The notes under the pieces: generated by a model
What the model was told of the DNA's origin: nothing
Seen by the model: the letters and a program-made list of their open reading frames with translations, nothing else
The model's database searches: none
In this document: one piece after another, positions 1-7,916 of the stretch
How positions within the stretch are numbered: position 1 is the stretch's first letter
Layout: every line of letters begins with the position of its first letter
DNA from: Nitrospiria bacterium
GTDB taxonomy: Bacteria; Nitrospirota; UBA9217
Length of the DNA: 64,000 nucleotides
Assembly: GCA_919902495.1 (NCBI GenBank)
Contig: CAKKRC010000025.1
Span: forward strand, 17,687-81,686
Direction: 5' to 3'
Position numbers and translations under genes: made by a program

Positions 1-1016
1 GAAACGGCCATCGTGGACATCCCGGTGACACCGTGGCCGAGATTGCAGCCGCCGGCGATGACCGCGCCGATACCCATCAGGATGCTGCCGAAGAACACTG
101 TCAGGAACTCAGCTGCCGGCGGGATCTTCCACTTGAATTCCTTGAGGGCGACGGCGCTGATCCACGCGCCAAAGGGGACGGCAAGGATGAAGAACATGCC
201 CCAGGAGCCGCGGAATATGCCGAGGAAGCTGAACTCAGGAAAAGCGGAGTGCGTGCTCTTGGTCAGCAGCACGCTGAAGAACTCGCGGATCGGACCGCTG
301 ACGGCCATGCCCCGCGGCGCGCCGCCGAAATAGGAGGACACCCACCACGCTGCGATGGTCAGCAAGCCGATCAGGACGCCCGTCGTGCCCCAGGCAAACC
401 CTTTTGACTTCGATTTGAACTCCGGCTTGCCCGCGAACACGAAGGTCAGCACGCCGACCGCAAAGATCGCGATCGTGAGCCATTTGAGCGCGGGGCCGCC
501 CCCGAAGATATCCCATATGGCGGGGCTTGTCGTGCCGTTGATCTCCACCTTGAAGCTCTTCAGATAGTTATTGATCGGGCTCAGAAGACCGTCGGCGGTC
601 ATCACGGCGCCGAAAAAGAAGCCGAGGATGGCCATGAGGGCGGACAACTGGCCCTCGCCGATACGGTAGACGATGCCGCTCGCGCATCCGCCGGCAAGGA
701 CGATCCCGAGGCCGAAGAGAAAGCCGCCGAGGATGTTCGCCACCGGCACAAAGCTCTGGCGCATGAGCGTCACTGTTTCAAGACCGCCGGTGTCGGGATT
801 GATCACCTGGAGCCACCCCAGGTCCTCGAGAATATTCGAACCTACGATCGCGACGACAAGTGCAAAGAGATATGACCTGAAAAGTGTGTAGTCCTTCATG
901 AAGATGATGTCACGGAACGCCGAGTTGAGACAGAAGCGGCCCCTCTGCAGTATGTAGCCCAGGGCGAGACCGGCCAAGATTGCGGTCGAAAACGACACTA
1001 TTCCACTATGCAGCAT
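1..1016 (-). CDS. YeeE/YedE family transporter (3' end outside window)
   Basis: Inner-membrane protein of the YeeE/YedE family, whose characterised members import thiosulfate or move sulfur compounds. About 338 residues are visible, with many hydrophobic segments. The family's conserved cysteines are present in three motifs: RGRFC near residue 30, GGCASG in the middle and GGCNLGHG near the visible end. The frame is still open at base 1, so the C-terminus lies outside the window. The ATG at 1016 follows a purine-rich stretch. It is the last gene of a minus-strand run with two universal stress proteins, and a sulfur-related role is an inference from the family. Confidence 0.88.
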   Translation of the reverse strand, partial: MLHSGIVSFSTAILAGLALGYILQRGRFCLNSAFRDIIFMKDYTLFRSYLFALVVAIVGSNILEDLGWLQVINPDTGGLETVTLMRQSFVPVANILGGFLFGLGIVLAGGCASGIVYRIGEGQLSALMAILGFFFGAVMTADGLLSPINNYLKSFKVEINGTTSPAIWDIFGGGPALKWLTIAIFAVGVLTFVFAGKPEFKSKSKGFAWGTTGVLIGLLTIAAWWVSSYFGGAPRGMAVSGPIREFFSVLLTKSTHSAFPEFSFLGIFRGSWGMFFILAVPFGAWISAVALKEFKWKIPPAAEFLTVFFGSILMGIGAVIAGGCNLGHGVTGMSTMAV

Positions 1017-1089
1017 ACGTTTTTATCTCCTTCCAGCAGCTTTGATTGGATTTTTTACATCTGGTTTTTTTTGCGCCGAGACCTGGGGT

Positions 1090-1149
1090 GACGGTCAGAA
1101 CAGATCGTGATCCCTTCGTCTCATCCACTGCTATCAATGCCTTCTGCAT
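1090..1149 (-). pseudogene. Remnant of a third universal stress protein gene (first 20 codons)
   Basis: A GGAGG-containing, G-rich ribosome site followed by ATG opens a reading frame beginning MQKALIAVDETKGSRSVL. This matches the first codons of the two intact universal stress genes upstream (MKKVLIAVDETEGSKSVL and MRKILIAVDDTKGSRNVL). After about 20 codons the similarity stops and the frame runs into unrelated sequence before the YeeE gene. I read it as the surviving 5' end of a tandem copy after an internal deletion. It could still be translated as a short peptide or act as a leader for the transporter gene. Confidence 0.7.
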
Positions 1150-1159
1150 CCCCCCCCTC

Positions 1160-1206
1160 CTTATAAAAATACGGTGACGGGCGAGATAAAATATCCCGCC
1201 CGTCAC
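1160..1206 (-). terminator. Rho-independent terminator after the 1246-1761 stress protein gene
   Basis: Arms at 1174-1188 and 1192-1206 pair over 15 bp with one mismatch and a three-base loop. On the minus strand the hairpin is followed by a T-rich run. It lies about 40 bases past the stop of the universal stress gene. Confidence 0.8.
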
Positions 1207-1245
1207 TTGTTCAGATCCCGATCGACGTCCAATTTCTGATCGAAC

Positions 1246-1761
1246 TTACTTTGCGCCGACAGCCGCAGCCGACGTCCACGCGAATTTTTCGTCCGCCGTG
1301 AGGTTCTTCGCTACGAGAACCGGCACCGGTGCGTTCTTCTCGATGTCCTTGCTGATGGAGCCGGTGACCATTCTCTGCATGAAGGACTTGCCGTTGTAAC
1401 CGGTGACGATAAGGTCAACACCCTCTGCCTGGGCGATCTTCAGGACCTCCTCGGAGATGATGCCGGACCGTACGACCGTCTTTACGCTGACCAGACCGCC
1501 GTTCTCCAGTTCCTTCCGGTAGAAGTTCAGGATCTTTTCCGACTTCCGGTCCAGAGCCTCCTGGTATTCCGTGCCCTTCAGGGACTCACGGAGCGTATCA
1601 ATCTCGGCTTCCCCGAGCATATCGATCATCATGGTCTTGCCTTCGAGCTGCTGCACATGGACCAGCACCACGCTTTCCGGCGGGCGCACCATATTCTGGA
1701 ATACCGACAATACCGACTTCGAACCTTCTGTTTCGTCTACTGCGATCAAAACCTTCTTCAT
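1246..1761 (-). CDS. Universal stress protein (UspA family)
   Basis: Cytoplasmic UspA-family protein of 171 residues, one domain. The N-terminal strand is KKVLIAVDETEGSKSVL and the ATP-binding-type loop is near residues 122-140 (VTGYNGKSFMQRMVTGSIS), a variant of the usual G-x2-G-x9-G-S/T signature. The start at 1761 is chosen over the upstream ATG at 1788 because GGAGG sits five bases before it and the fold begins there. It lies about 40 bases after the stop of a paralogue in the same direction, so the two are probably co-transcribed. Stress proteins of this kind respond to growth arrest or redox change; the specific signal is unknown. Confidence 0.9.
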   Translation of the reverse strand: MKKVLIAVDETEGSKSVLSVFQNMVRPPESVVLVHVQQLEGKTMMIDMLGEAEIDTLRESLKGTEYQEALDRKSEKILNFYRKELENGGLVSVKTVVRSGIISEEVLKIAQAEGVDLIVTGYNGKSFMQRMVTGSISKDIEKNAPVPVLVAKNLTADEKFAWTSAAAVGAK

Positions 1762-1802
1762 GATATCCTCCTTTTTATTCGGGTACAAACCCGGGTACTA
1801 GG

Positions 1803-2387
1803 TTAATGGATCACTGCAGCCCGCTGGAGAAACATCCCCAGAAGGAACAGCGCAAAAACAACTGCGGTCGTAACGGATACCGCGGCCCAAGCATCCTTTT
1901 TCGTCATCGTCTCCTCGCACATGAGCGGCCTTCGTGCCACCAGCACCGGGACCGTGGCCTTGCTTTCCACGTACTTCGCGACCTGTCCGGTGATGAGCCG
2001 GTCAAACCCTATCCTGCCGCTCTGTCCGAGTATGATAAGTTCCGCGCCAACCTCTTCCGAGACCTTGAGGATCTCCTCGGAAGGGATCCCTTCCCTCCTC
2101 ATGGTCCGTATGGTGACCTGACCGTCATTGGCGAGCTCTTTCTCGTAGAAGGCCAGGATCCTGTCCGATCTCTTGTCCAGTGTTTCTTTATATTCAGTTC
2201 CGTGCAGCATCTCCTTGAGCGTCGACATTTCCGGATCGCCCAGCATGTCGATCATCATCGAACGGCCTTCAAGCTTCTCGATATGAAGCAGGATAACTTC
2301 GACGGGAAGTTGCACAAAATTATGAAAAACAGACAGGACATTCCGTGAACCCTTTGTATCATCCACTGCTATCAATATCTTTCTCAT
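1803..2387 (-). CDS. Universal stress protein with C-terminal membrane anchor
   Basis: UspA-family domain in about residues 1-150 (start MRKILIAVDDTKGSRNVL; loop LGQSGRIGFDRLITG). It is followed by a tail containing one hydrophobic segment (AAVSVTTAVVFALFLLGMF) that should anchor the protein in the inner membrane. The start at 2387 has GGAGGG six bases upstream. An in-frame GTG at 2402 overlaps that ribosome site and is unlikely to be used. The gene lies directly behind the sigma-54-type promoter at 2444-2459 and is divergent from the sigma-54 activator at 2631, which is probably its regulator. Confidence 0.88.
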   Translation of the reverse strand: MRKILIAVDDTKGSRNVLSVFHNFVQLPVEVILLHIEKLEGRSMMIDMLGDPEMSTLKEMLHGTEYKETLDKRSDRILAFYEKELANDGQVTIRTMRREGIPSEEILKVSEEVGAELIILGQSGRIGFDRLITGQVAKYVESKATVPVLVARRPLMCEETMTKKDAWAAVSVTTAVVFALFLLGMFLQRAAVIH

Positions 2388-2443
2388 TCCCATTCCCTCC
2401 ACAGTATTGCATTCACTGTGTGTCCGTAATTGATATAATACAT

Positions 2444-2459
2444 AGCAAGCTCCATGCCG
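2444..2459 (-). promoter_or_regulatory. Sigma-54 (-24/-12) promoter for the stress protein/YeeE run
   Basis: On the minus strand the sequence is CGGCATGGAGCTTGCT. The GG and GC dinucleotides are ten bases apart, matching the -24/-12 consensus. The predicted transcript start is about 45 bases before the ATG at 2387. A sigma-54-dependent activator gene starts 170 bases away on the other strand. Confidence 0.7.
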
Positions 2460-2479
2460 TTTTTAATATTTTTCAATAC

Positions 2480-2597
2480 ATTAACATATCAATTAGTTAC
2501 AATTCATTACAACATTACGATTGACAAACATATGTTAAAATGTTAGTTAATGTTAATAGTGTTAAGTTAACGTTTAACAAAACGCTAATTAACGCAT
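2480..2597 (+). promoter_or_regulatory. Clustered TTAAC/GTTAA motifs, probable activator-binding region
   Basis: This strongly AT-rich stretch contains at least six TTAAC or GTTAA words in both orientations, such as GTTAACGTTTAAC. It lies upstream of the -24/-12 promoter and of the activator gene, the usual place for upstream activating sites. A TTGACA at 2521-2526 with TAGTTA 17 bases on could be the activator's own sigma-70 promoter, in which case bound activator would also affect its own transcription. Confidence 0.5.
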
Positions 2598-2630
2598 TAC
2601 ATATTTCAACACTATATTCCAAGGTGCCCT

Positions 2631-3983
2631 ATGCCGACCATCGAACAGTTATGTAAGGAACCGAACTTCCTTATCAACGTCTTCGAGACCATGCGGGACG
2701 GTCTCATGATCGTCGATAAGGACGGGAACATCATTTTCTTTAATCATTCCGCTGAGAAGATAACGGGATATCGTAAAGAAGAGGTGATCGGGCAGCAGTG
2801 CTCCATCCTGGACACCGACACGTGCGTCATCCTGACCGACGACGGTAGAAAGAAGGATTGCGGCGTATTCAAGACCGGTTCCGTGCAGAACAAGAAATGC
2901 CGGATACGGGCAAGCGACGGGAGGTCCGTTTACCTCCTGAAGAACGCCACCGTGCTGAAAAACGAGAAGGGTGAGATGATCGGGGCAGTGGAGTCCATGA
3001 CGGACATCACGTCGCTCTATATGAAAGAGCTGGAGCTCGAAGAACTGAAGCAGGAATTGCGTCAGGAATACTGGTTCATGGGCCTCCTGGGAAAGAGCGA
3101 ACCGATGCAGCATCTGTTCGAGCAGATCAGGAACGCGGCTGGGAGCGAGGCGCCCGTGCTCATCTACGGTGAAAGCGGCACCGGCAAGAACCTCGTGGCC
3201 CAGGCGATCCACAGCCTGAGCAGGCGCAAGGACGGCCCCTTCGTTGCGTTGAACTGCGGATCGCTCAATGACTATCTTCTCGAAAGCGAGCTCTTCGGCC
3301 ACAAGAAAGGCTCCTTTACCGGGGCCATGAGCGACCGGATGGGCAGGTTCGAGGCCGCGCACAACGGGAGCATCTTTCTCGACGAGATCGGCGACATGCC
3401 GAAGACCATGCAGGTAAAGCTGCTGCGGGTCCTCGAAGAAAAGGTCGTGGAGCGCGTGGGCGACCACCGGCCGGTCCCCGTCAATGTCCGCCTCATCTCC
3501 GCGACGAACAAGGACCTGAGCAGCCTGGTCACGTCAGAGGTCTTCCGGGAAGACCTCCTGTACCGCATCAACTCCATTTTGATCAGGGTCCCTCCCCTGC
3601 GGGACCGCGTGGAAGATATTCCGGTGATCACGTTCCATTATTTGAAGAAGATCGCCCATATCAACAGCAAGGACATCCGGAGGATCAGCCCGGAAGCCCT
3701 GGATATCATCACGCACTATCGCTGGCCGGGGAATGTACGTCAGCTGATCAACGCCCTGGAACACAGCGCGATCACGTGTAAGAGCGACACCGTGGAGGTC
3801 TCCGATCTGCCGGAATATGTTTTCCTGGAGAAGAAGGCCGAGGTGAATGACAAATCACTGGACCGGGACAAGCTGGTCTCGGCGCTGGCCCAGTTCAAGG
3901 GGAACCGCACCCTGACGGCAAAGCACCTCGGGATCAGCCGGGTGACCCTGTGGAAAAAACTGAAGGACCAGGGGATAGAATAA
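2631..3983 (+). CDS. PAS domain sigma-54-dependent transcriptional activator
   Basis: NtrC-type bacterial enhancer-binding protein of 450 residues. A PAS sensor domain covers about residues 10-130. The AAA+ domain spans about 150-385, with Walker A GESGTGKN (180-187), the sigma-54-contacting loop GSFTGA (227-232, the common S variant of GAFTGA) and Walker B DEIGD (251-255). A Fis-type helix-turn-helix lies at the end (LTAKHLGISRVTLWKKLK). There is no receiver domain, so the PAS domain is the likely signal input. Its ligand or cofactor cannot be read from sequence. The divergent stress-protein promoter with a -24/-12 site is the obvious target. Confidence 0.93.
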   Translation: MPTIEQLCKEPNFLINVFETMRDGLMIVDKDGNIIFFNHSAEKITGYRKEEVIGQQCSILDTDTCVILTDDGRKKDCGVFKTGSVQNKKCRIRASDGRSVYLLKNATVLKNEKGEMIGAVESMTDITSLYMKELELEELKQELRQEYWFMGLLGKSEPMQHLFEQIRNAAGSEAPVLIYGESGTGKNLVAQAIHSLSRRKDGPFVALNCGSLNDYLLESELFGHKKGSFTGAMSDRMGRFEAAHNGSIFLDEIGDMPKTMQVKLLRVLEEKVVERVGDHRPVPVNVRLISATNKDLSSLVTSEVFREDLLYRINSILIRVPPLRDRVEDIPVITFHYLKKIAHINSKDIRRISPEALDIITHYRWPGNVRQLINALEHSAITCKSDTVEVSDLPEYVFLEKKAEVNDKSLDRDKLVSALAQFKGNRTLTAKHLGISRVTLWKKLKDQGIE

Positions 3984-4005
3984 AGTACAAGAACATTAAA
4001 TACTT

Positions 4006-4094
4006 TGCCACAGAGGTCTCCGAGGTCACAGAGAAAAGATCATATTATTTTTTCGCCGGCCCTTCTCGGTGCTCTCGTTATGCTCGGTGGCAAG
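4006..4094. repeat. Inverted-repeat element of the CAGAG/CTCTG family (copy 1, diverged)
   Basis: Left part GCCACAGAGGTCTCCGAGG and right part CTCGTTATGCTCGGTGGCA face each other between convergent genes. This resembles the better copies at 6347, 7046, 7917 and 45598. Confidence 0.5.
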
Positions 4095-4109
4095 AGATGT
4101 TAAATATAT

Positions 4110-5201
4110 TTAGTATTTGGACCGCAGAAGCAGATATTCCTTCAACAGCGAGGGGTACAGCCGGGGATTGAAGAGGATGTTGGTCATATAATAGCACTCG
4201 TGAGTGCAGAAGCATTCCTTGTTCCCTATCGCAGCATGTATCTTTCGCGCCTTCTCGGACCGGACAACTTTCCGCATATCATAACCGTAGTCGCGTACAT
4301 TTCCAAAGGACTCCTTGAGCACTTCGCAGGGGAACACGTCCCCCCCCTCTTCGAGGACCAGATTGAGCCGTCCCGCGTAACACGGGACGAGCCTTGTCCG
4401 CTCCGTCATGGTCCGATGGATGAGCCGGCGCTGGATGATGTCCTGGCCGGCTTTGATGCGCCCGCCCCCGAACCGGTAGACGCTGGACTTCCCCTCTTTC
4501 AAGTTCCGCTCAAGCCTGTGGATGGCGGCAAGATATTTATTTTGATCGACCTGCCCGTACTGTTTATTCTCAAGGCTGCCCCGGACGAGCGATATGGTAT
4601 GCGTCCTGACACCGGCTAATCCGGCCACGAACTCGATGATCCCGTCCATGGCGTCCTGGTTCTCCGAGCAGAACACCGTGTTCACCCCGAGCTCGAAATT
4701 CGGATATCGGGCGGCAAGTTCGGCGACCGCCTGGCAGGTCTCCAGGGTCTTCGCAAAGCTTCCCGGCGTTCTGCGCAGGCTGTCGTGGGCATCACCCAGG
4801 CCGTCGATGGACAGTTTGAGCGCAACAACGCTCTTGGGACAGGACGCTGCGACCGCCTCGATCCGCTCCCGGATCAAGCCGGGCAGCAGGCCGTTCGTCG
4901 GGAACAGCATGATCGCCGGCCGGTTGTTCCGGTAAAAGGCCTTTGCGATCTCAACAAGATCTTCACGCAGAAAGACCTCCCCGCCCGAGAACGCAAGCCA
5001 CAACAGTGGGCCGAGCGATGAAGAGACCTTCTCGATCTCCTCCAGGGACAGCTCAGGCCGGTCCTGAACAGCGGCATCGTCCGACCTGAGATAGAAACAA
5101 AAGGGACAGTTGGAATTACATCGCCGGGTGACAAAAAAGGTCAGATGGATCGGCCTTCTCTTCCAGGCTATGTCTGGTATGTGTCGGAATGGTGAGTACA
5201 A
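4110..5201 (-). CDS. Radical SAM protein with C-terminal SPASM-like cysteines
   Basis: Radical S-adenosylmethionine enzyme of about 363 residues. The FeS motif CNSNCPFC follows a typical first strand (HLTFFVTRRCN). A GGE-like SAM motif (FSGGEVFLRED) comes next. C-terminal cysteines (CYAG, FPCEV, CFCTHECYY) resemble a SPASM/twitch auxiliary-cluster region. Substrate unknown; family members modify peptides or small molecules. The TTG at 5201 is preferred because AAAGGG lies seven bases upstream. A longer frame from TTG 5273 would begin inside a dispersed repeat. A glycosyltransferase lies upstream in the same direction, so a joint role in making a modified surface or secreted product is possible. 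Confidence 0.85.
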   Translation of the reverse strand: MYSPFRHIPDIAWKRRPIHLTFFVTRRCNSNCPFCFYLRSDDAAVQDRPELSLEEIEKVSSSLGPLLWLAFSGGEVFLREDLVEIAKAFYRNNRPAIMLFPTNGLLPGLIRERIEAVAASCPKSVVALKLSIDGLGDAHDSLRRTPGSFAKTLETCQAVAELAARYPNFELGVNTVFCSENQDAMDGIIEFVAGLAGVRTHTISLVRGSLENKQYGQVDQNKYLAAIHRLERNLKEGKSSVYRFGGGRIKAGQDIIQRRLIHRTMTERTRLVPCYAGRLNLVLEEGGDVFPCEVLKESFGNVRDYGYDMRKVVRSEKARKIHAAIGNKECFCTHECYYMTNILFNPRLYPSLLKEYLLLRSKY

Positions 5202-5250
5202 TGTATTTCCCTTTAACAGGCTGCAACAAATCCGCACTATTTCAGAACTC

Positions 5251-5336
5251 ACCCTAAAGGGTGCGGCTACCAATTATTCTCAACGCATTCGATTAGGTAG
5301 CCGCAGGCTTTAGCCTGCGTAATGGTTTTTCAACTG
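5251..5336. repeat. GTGCGGCTACC palindromic repeat (copy 1)
   Basis: It contains ACCCTAAAGGGTGCGGCTACC, and then GTAGCCGCAGGCTTTAGCC, giving nested hairpins. It is closely similar to 44908-45002. This copy supplies the last codons of the glycosyltransferase at 5310 and the extreme 5' frame of the radical SAM gene. Confidence 0.75.
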
Positions 5337-6317
5337 TTTATAATAATACTGGTACATCCCCCTGAAAAACCCGGTCCATATTGCCGCAGGATATATAAGG
5401 GAATAATAGGCGCCGGCTTTGACCGCGAACCAGGCCCCTTGCGCTTTCGAGAATGCACGATAGAGGTGACGGTTCACGAACATGCTCGCGGCCGACACGA
5501 TCGGCACGGGGGCCAGAAGCGATGGTTGTCCAAATATGAGATAGAGCAACGCCAGAGCAACCGTGACCATCCATGCTGCGCCATTGACCTTTATTTCCGC
5601 AGATGCTGTCCCCGAATCCGCGAACAGGTCCCTGTTGGCCAGTGAATATTCCGTCCAGTACCGCGTTTTCTTGACGGCGTTCCGGAGCGACCGCACAAAA
5701 GTATGATGGAAGATGTGCCGGACCTGGAGGTCAGGGTCCATGATCAGCTTGAAGCCGTTCCTAGTCAAGCGGTGGCTGAACTCCACATCCTCGAGGATCG
5801 GGAGAAAATCCTCGTTGAACCCGCCGGCCTTTTTAAACGCTTCGGCGCGGATCACCAGGGCATGGGTGGCAAGATAGTCCGGATCGTGTACGTTCTTGGT
5901 CTCAGAATAATTGATGAACGCGGACTGAAAGGAGCTGAAGAACCCCGTATCATGGGGAACTGGAGTATACGTACCCCCGACAACGACATCGGCCGGCTGT
6001 TCGGAGAGGTTCTTCCTCACCCTGGGGATGGTGCCATCGGTCACGATGCAATCATTGTCAATGAAGAAGAGGGCCTCGCCCGTGCTGGCCGATACACCTG
6101 CGTTTCGCGCAGCGGATGCACCGGCGTGTCCCGAAAGGCGGACAAGATTGACCTGATGTCGCCTGATGACATCGACGGACCCATCGTACGAGCCGTCATC
6201 AACGACCACGATCTCGCACCCATCGTCGCGGAAGGCCATGAACGCCTCAAGGCAGGCGCCGATCGTGCGCACACCGTTGTAGTTGGGAATGATGATCGAC
6301 AGGGATTGTTTCGACAT
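5310..6317 (-). CDS. Glycosyltransferase family 2
   Basis: GT-A fold glycosyltransferase of 335 residues. The N-terminus SLSIIIPNYNG, the nucleotide-binding EIVVVDDGS and the DxD-type metal motif FFIDNDC (near residue 94) are all present. ILEDVEFSHRL provides the ED motif with the probable catalytic base. Hydrophobic segments around residues 250-275 and 295-325 suggest membrane association at the C-terminus. Such enzymes add sugars from nucleotide donors to lipid, polysaccharide or protein. The final codons lie within a dispersed repeat, so the native C-terminus may have been altered. Confidence 0.9.
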   Translation of the reverse strand: MSKQSLSIIIPNYNGVRTIGACLEAFMAFRDDGCEIVVVDDGSYDGSVDVIRRHQVNLVRLSGHAGASAARNAGVSASTGEALFFIDNDCIVTDGTIPRVRKNLSEQPADVVVGGTYTPVPHDTGFFSSFQSAFINYSETKNVHDPDYLATHALVIRAEAFKKAGGFNEDFLPILEDVEFSHRLTRNGFKLIMDPDLQVRHIFHHTFVRSLRNAVKKTRYWTEYSLANRDLFADSGTASAEIKVNGAAWMVTVALALLYLIFGQPSLLAPVPIVSAASMFVNRHLYRAFSKAQGAWFAVKAGAYYSLIYPAAIWTGFFRGMYQYYYKQLKNHYAG

Positions 6318-6346
6318 TTCACCACGCTGAATACGGCAAAAGCATA

Positions 6347-6498
6347 AGGCATCTCTCGCAAAGCCGCAAAGGACGCAAAGGAAATCATTAAACCTGATTA
6401 AAATAACACTAAACGATGTGACCTTTCTTTACGAGCTTGGCGTCTCGTTTCTCTTTCGATTATTGCCGTCCTCTGCGTCCTCTGCGGTGAAAAAAGGT
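6347..6498. repeat. Inverted-repeat element of the CGCAGAG/CTCTGCG family (copy 2)
   Basis: The left end reads GCCGCAAAGGACGCAAAGG. The right end reads CCTCTGCGTCCTCTGCGGTG. They are inverted relative to each other around an AT-rich centre. The element sits between the glycosyltransferase and the cytochrome subunit gene. Confidence 0.75.
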
Positions 6499-6603
6499 TC
6501 ACAGTTTGCTGTTGCTTCTTGTTCGATCCATAAGATCAGAAGCATTACCGTGTTAATCTGTGTTCATCTGTGGTTGAATAATTACTAAGGATTATACATT
6601 CTC

Positions 6604-6990
6604 TCAGAGCAACGACAGTATCGTCAATCCGATCACCGACGCCAGCAGGCCGAATCCGACAACCGCCGCCACCGGACGCTTTCCGAGCGAGCGTTCCTTG
6701 CTGCTGTCCAGGAAGGGCGCCAGGAGCAGAGCGCTGAAACCGAGCCCGGGCAGCAAGACGGCGCCCACGAACGTCCATTTTCCCGGAAAGAACTTTGTGA
6801 GCTCATAGAGAAAGAGAAAATACCATTCGGGCCGGGGGCTGAACTGGGCGGAGAAGTCTATCTCCCTGCCGATGGCCGGCGGGAACAGGACCGCCAGGAT
6901 CAGCACCGCTTCGATCGTGAACAGCGCAACCACGGTTATCTCGAAGAAGTAGTAGGGAAAGAATGTTTTTTCGTTTGCTTTATGCTGCAT
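6604..6990 (-). CDS. Cytochrome b6f subunit IV-like protein (C-terminal half of cytochrome b)
   Basis: Membrane protein of 128 residues corresponding to PetD, the C-terminal part of cytochrome b. The quinol-site motif PEWY is present (RPEWYFLFLYELTKFFPGK). Three hydrophobic segments follow the usual subunit IV layout. With the cytochrome b6-like and Rieske proteins upstream it forms the quinol-oxidising core of a bc complex. No cytochrome f or c1 gene is adjacent, so the electron acceptor subunit is missing or encoded elsewhere. It is separated from the b6 gene by about 245 bases filled mostly with an inverted-repeat element. Confidence 0.9.
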   Translation of the reverse strand: MQHKANEKTFFPYYFFEITVVALFTIEAVLILAVLFPPAIGREIDFSAQFSPRPEWYFLFLYELTKFFPGKWTFVGAVLLPGLGFSALLLAPFLDSSKERSLGKRPVAAVVGFGLLASVIGLTILSLL

Positions 6991-7045
6991 GGACGGTCAG
7001 ATCTCCTTACTCCATGTCATAATCGAGGAACGTAAAAAGTGCTTT

Positions 7046-7195
7046 TTTACCGCAGAGAACGCTGAGTACGCAGAGAAATAAAAATGATCTTAAGCGTTGT
7101 ATTATTTAACACAAACATAATACCTGTCTCGTTTTTGTTTTTTCTATTCAACGCCATTCCTCAGCGATCTCTGCGAACTCTGCGGTGAAAAATAG
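7046..7195. repeat. CGCAGAG/CTCTGCG inverted-repeat element (copy 3)
   Basis: The left end ACCGCAGAGAACGCTGAG and right end CTCTGCGAACTCTGCGGTG are inverted. The inner right part (CATTCCTCAGCGATCTCTGCG) closely matches the copy at 7917-8076. It lies between subunit IV and cytochrome b6 genes of one operon. Confidence 0.85.
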
Positions 7196-7234
7196 TTTTG
7201 TCTTTGCCTTTACTCGTCCCCATGTCGCTGTGCC

Positions 7235-7879
7235 TCACAATCCCCCCGATATCCCCGTTCTCCTTATCATGTGAAAATGCATCCACAGGAAAACAGCGGT
7301 GAGGAAAGGAAGCCACAGGATGTGCATGCTGTAGAACCGGAGCAGCGTCTGGCCTGACACCTCTGCTCCGCCCCGGACCAGCGACGCGAGGAACGATCCG
7401 ATGACCGGCACCGAACCCACCATGTTCGTACCGATCACCGTGGCCCAATAGGCCTTCTGGTCCCAGGGCAGCAGGTAGCCGGTGAAGCCGAAGGACAGGG
7501 TCAGGAGCAGCAGAAAGGAGCCCGCGACCCAGTGCAGTTCCCGGGGATTCTTATAGGAGCCGGTCACGAAGACCCGGAGCATGTGCAGCACGATCGTGAC
7601 CACCATGAGGTTCCCTGCCCAGTGGTGCGCCGCGCGGATGAGCGTCCCCAGCGGCACCTCCCGGTGCAGACGCTGGATGCCTGTATAGGCGTCCGCTTCC
7701 GCGGGCGTATAGTGCAGGGAAAGAAGGAGTCCGGTAAGGACAAGCGTCAGGAACAGCGTAAAGGTGATGCCGCCGAAACAGAAGAAATAATTCATCCCTC
7801 CCGGCACGGGCCGGTCCAGGATCCTGCGGTGCCGGCCGGTGAAGCCGAGGCGGTCGTTGAGATAGTCGAGGAGTCTCAT
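7235..7879 (-). CDS. Cytochrome b6-type subunit with heme c-n cysteine
   Basis: N-terminal cytochrome b subunit of 214 residues with four transmembrane helices. Heme ligands are H85/H99 and H186/H201; spacings of 14 and 15 residues are those of b6-type rather than mitochondrial-type cytochromes. C34 (NYFFCFGGITF) aligns with Cys35 of chloroplast b6, which binds the extra heme c-n covalently. The gene is therefore of the b6f type. The protein oxidises quinol and passes one electron across the membrane. It is followed by subunit IV and preceded by a Rieske gene in the same direction. Confidence 0.93.
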   Translation of the reverse strand: MRLLDYLNDRLGFTGRHRRILDRPVPGGMNYFFCFGGITFTLFLTLVLTGLLLSLHYTPAEADAYTGIQRLHREVPLGTLIRAAHHWAGNLMVVTIVLHMLRVFVTGSYKNPRELHWVAGSFLLLLTLSFGFTGYLLPWDQKAYWATVIGTNMVGSVPVIGSFLASLVRGGAEVSGQTLLRFYSMHILWLPFLTAVFLWMHFHMIRRTGISGGL

Positions 7880-7916
7880 AAGAGTTATTACAACAGAAAA
7901 TTATAAACCTTCTTAT

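Noticed and set aside
5202-5273. N-terminal extension of the radical SAM protein to TTG 5273
   Set aside because: Those codons lie largely in a dispersed repeat also found at 44908, where the same residues (VAAPFRV) precede an unrelated gene.
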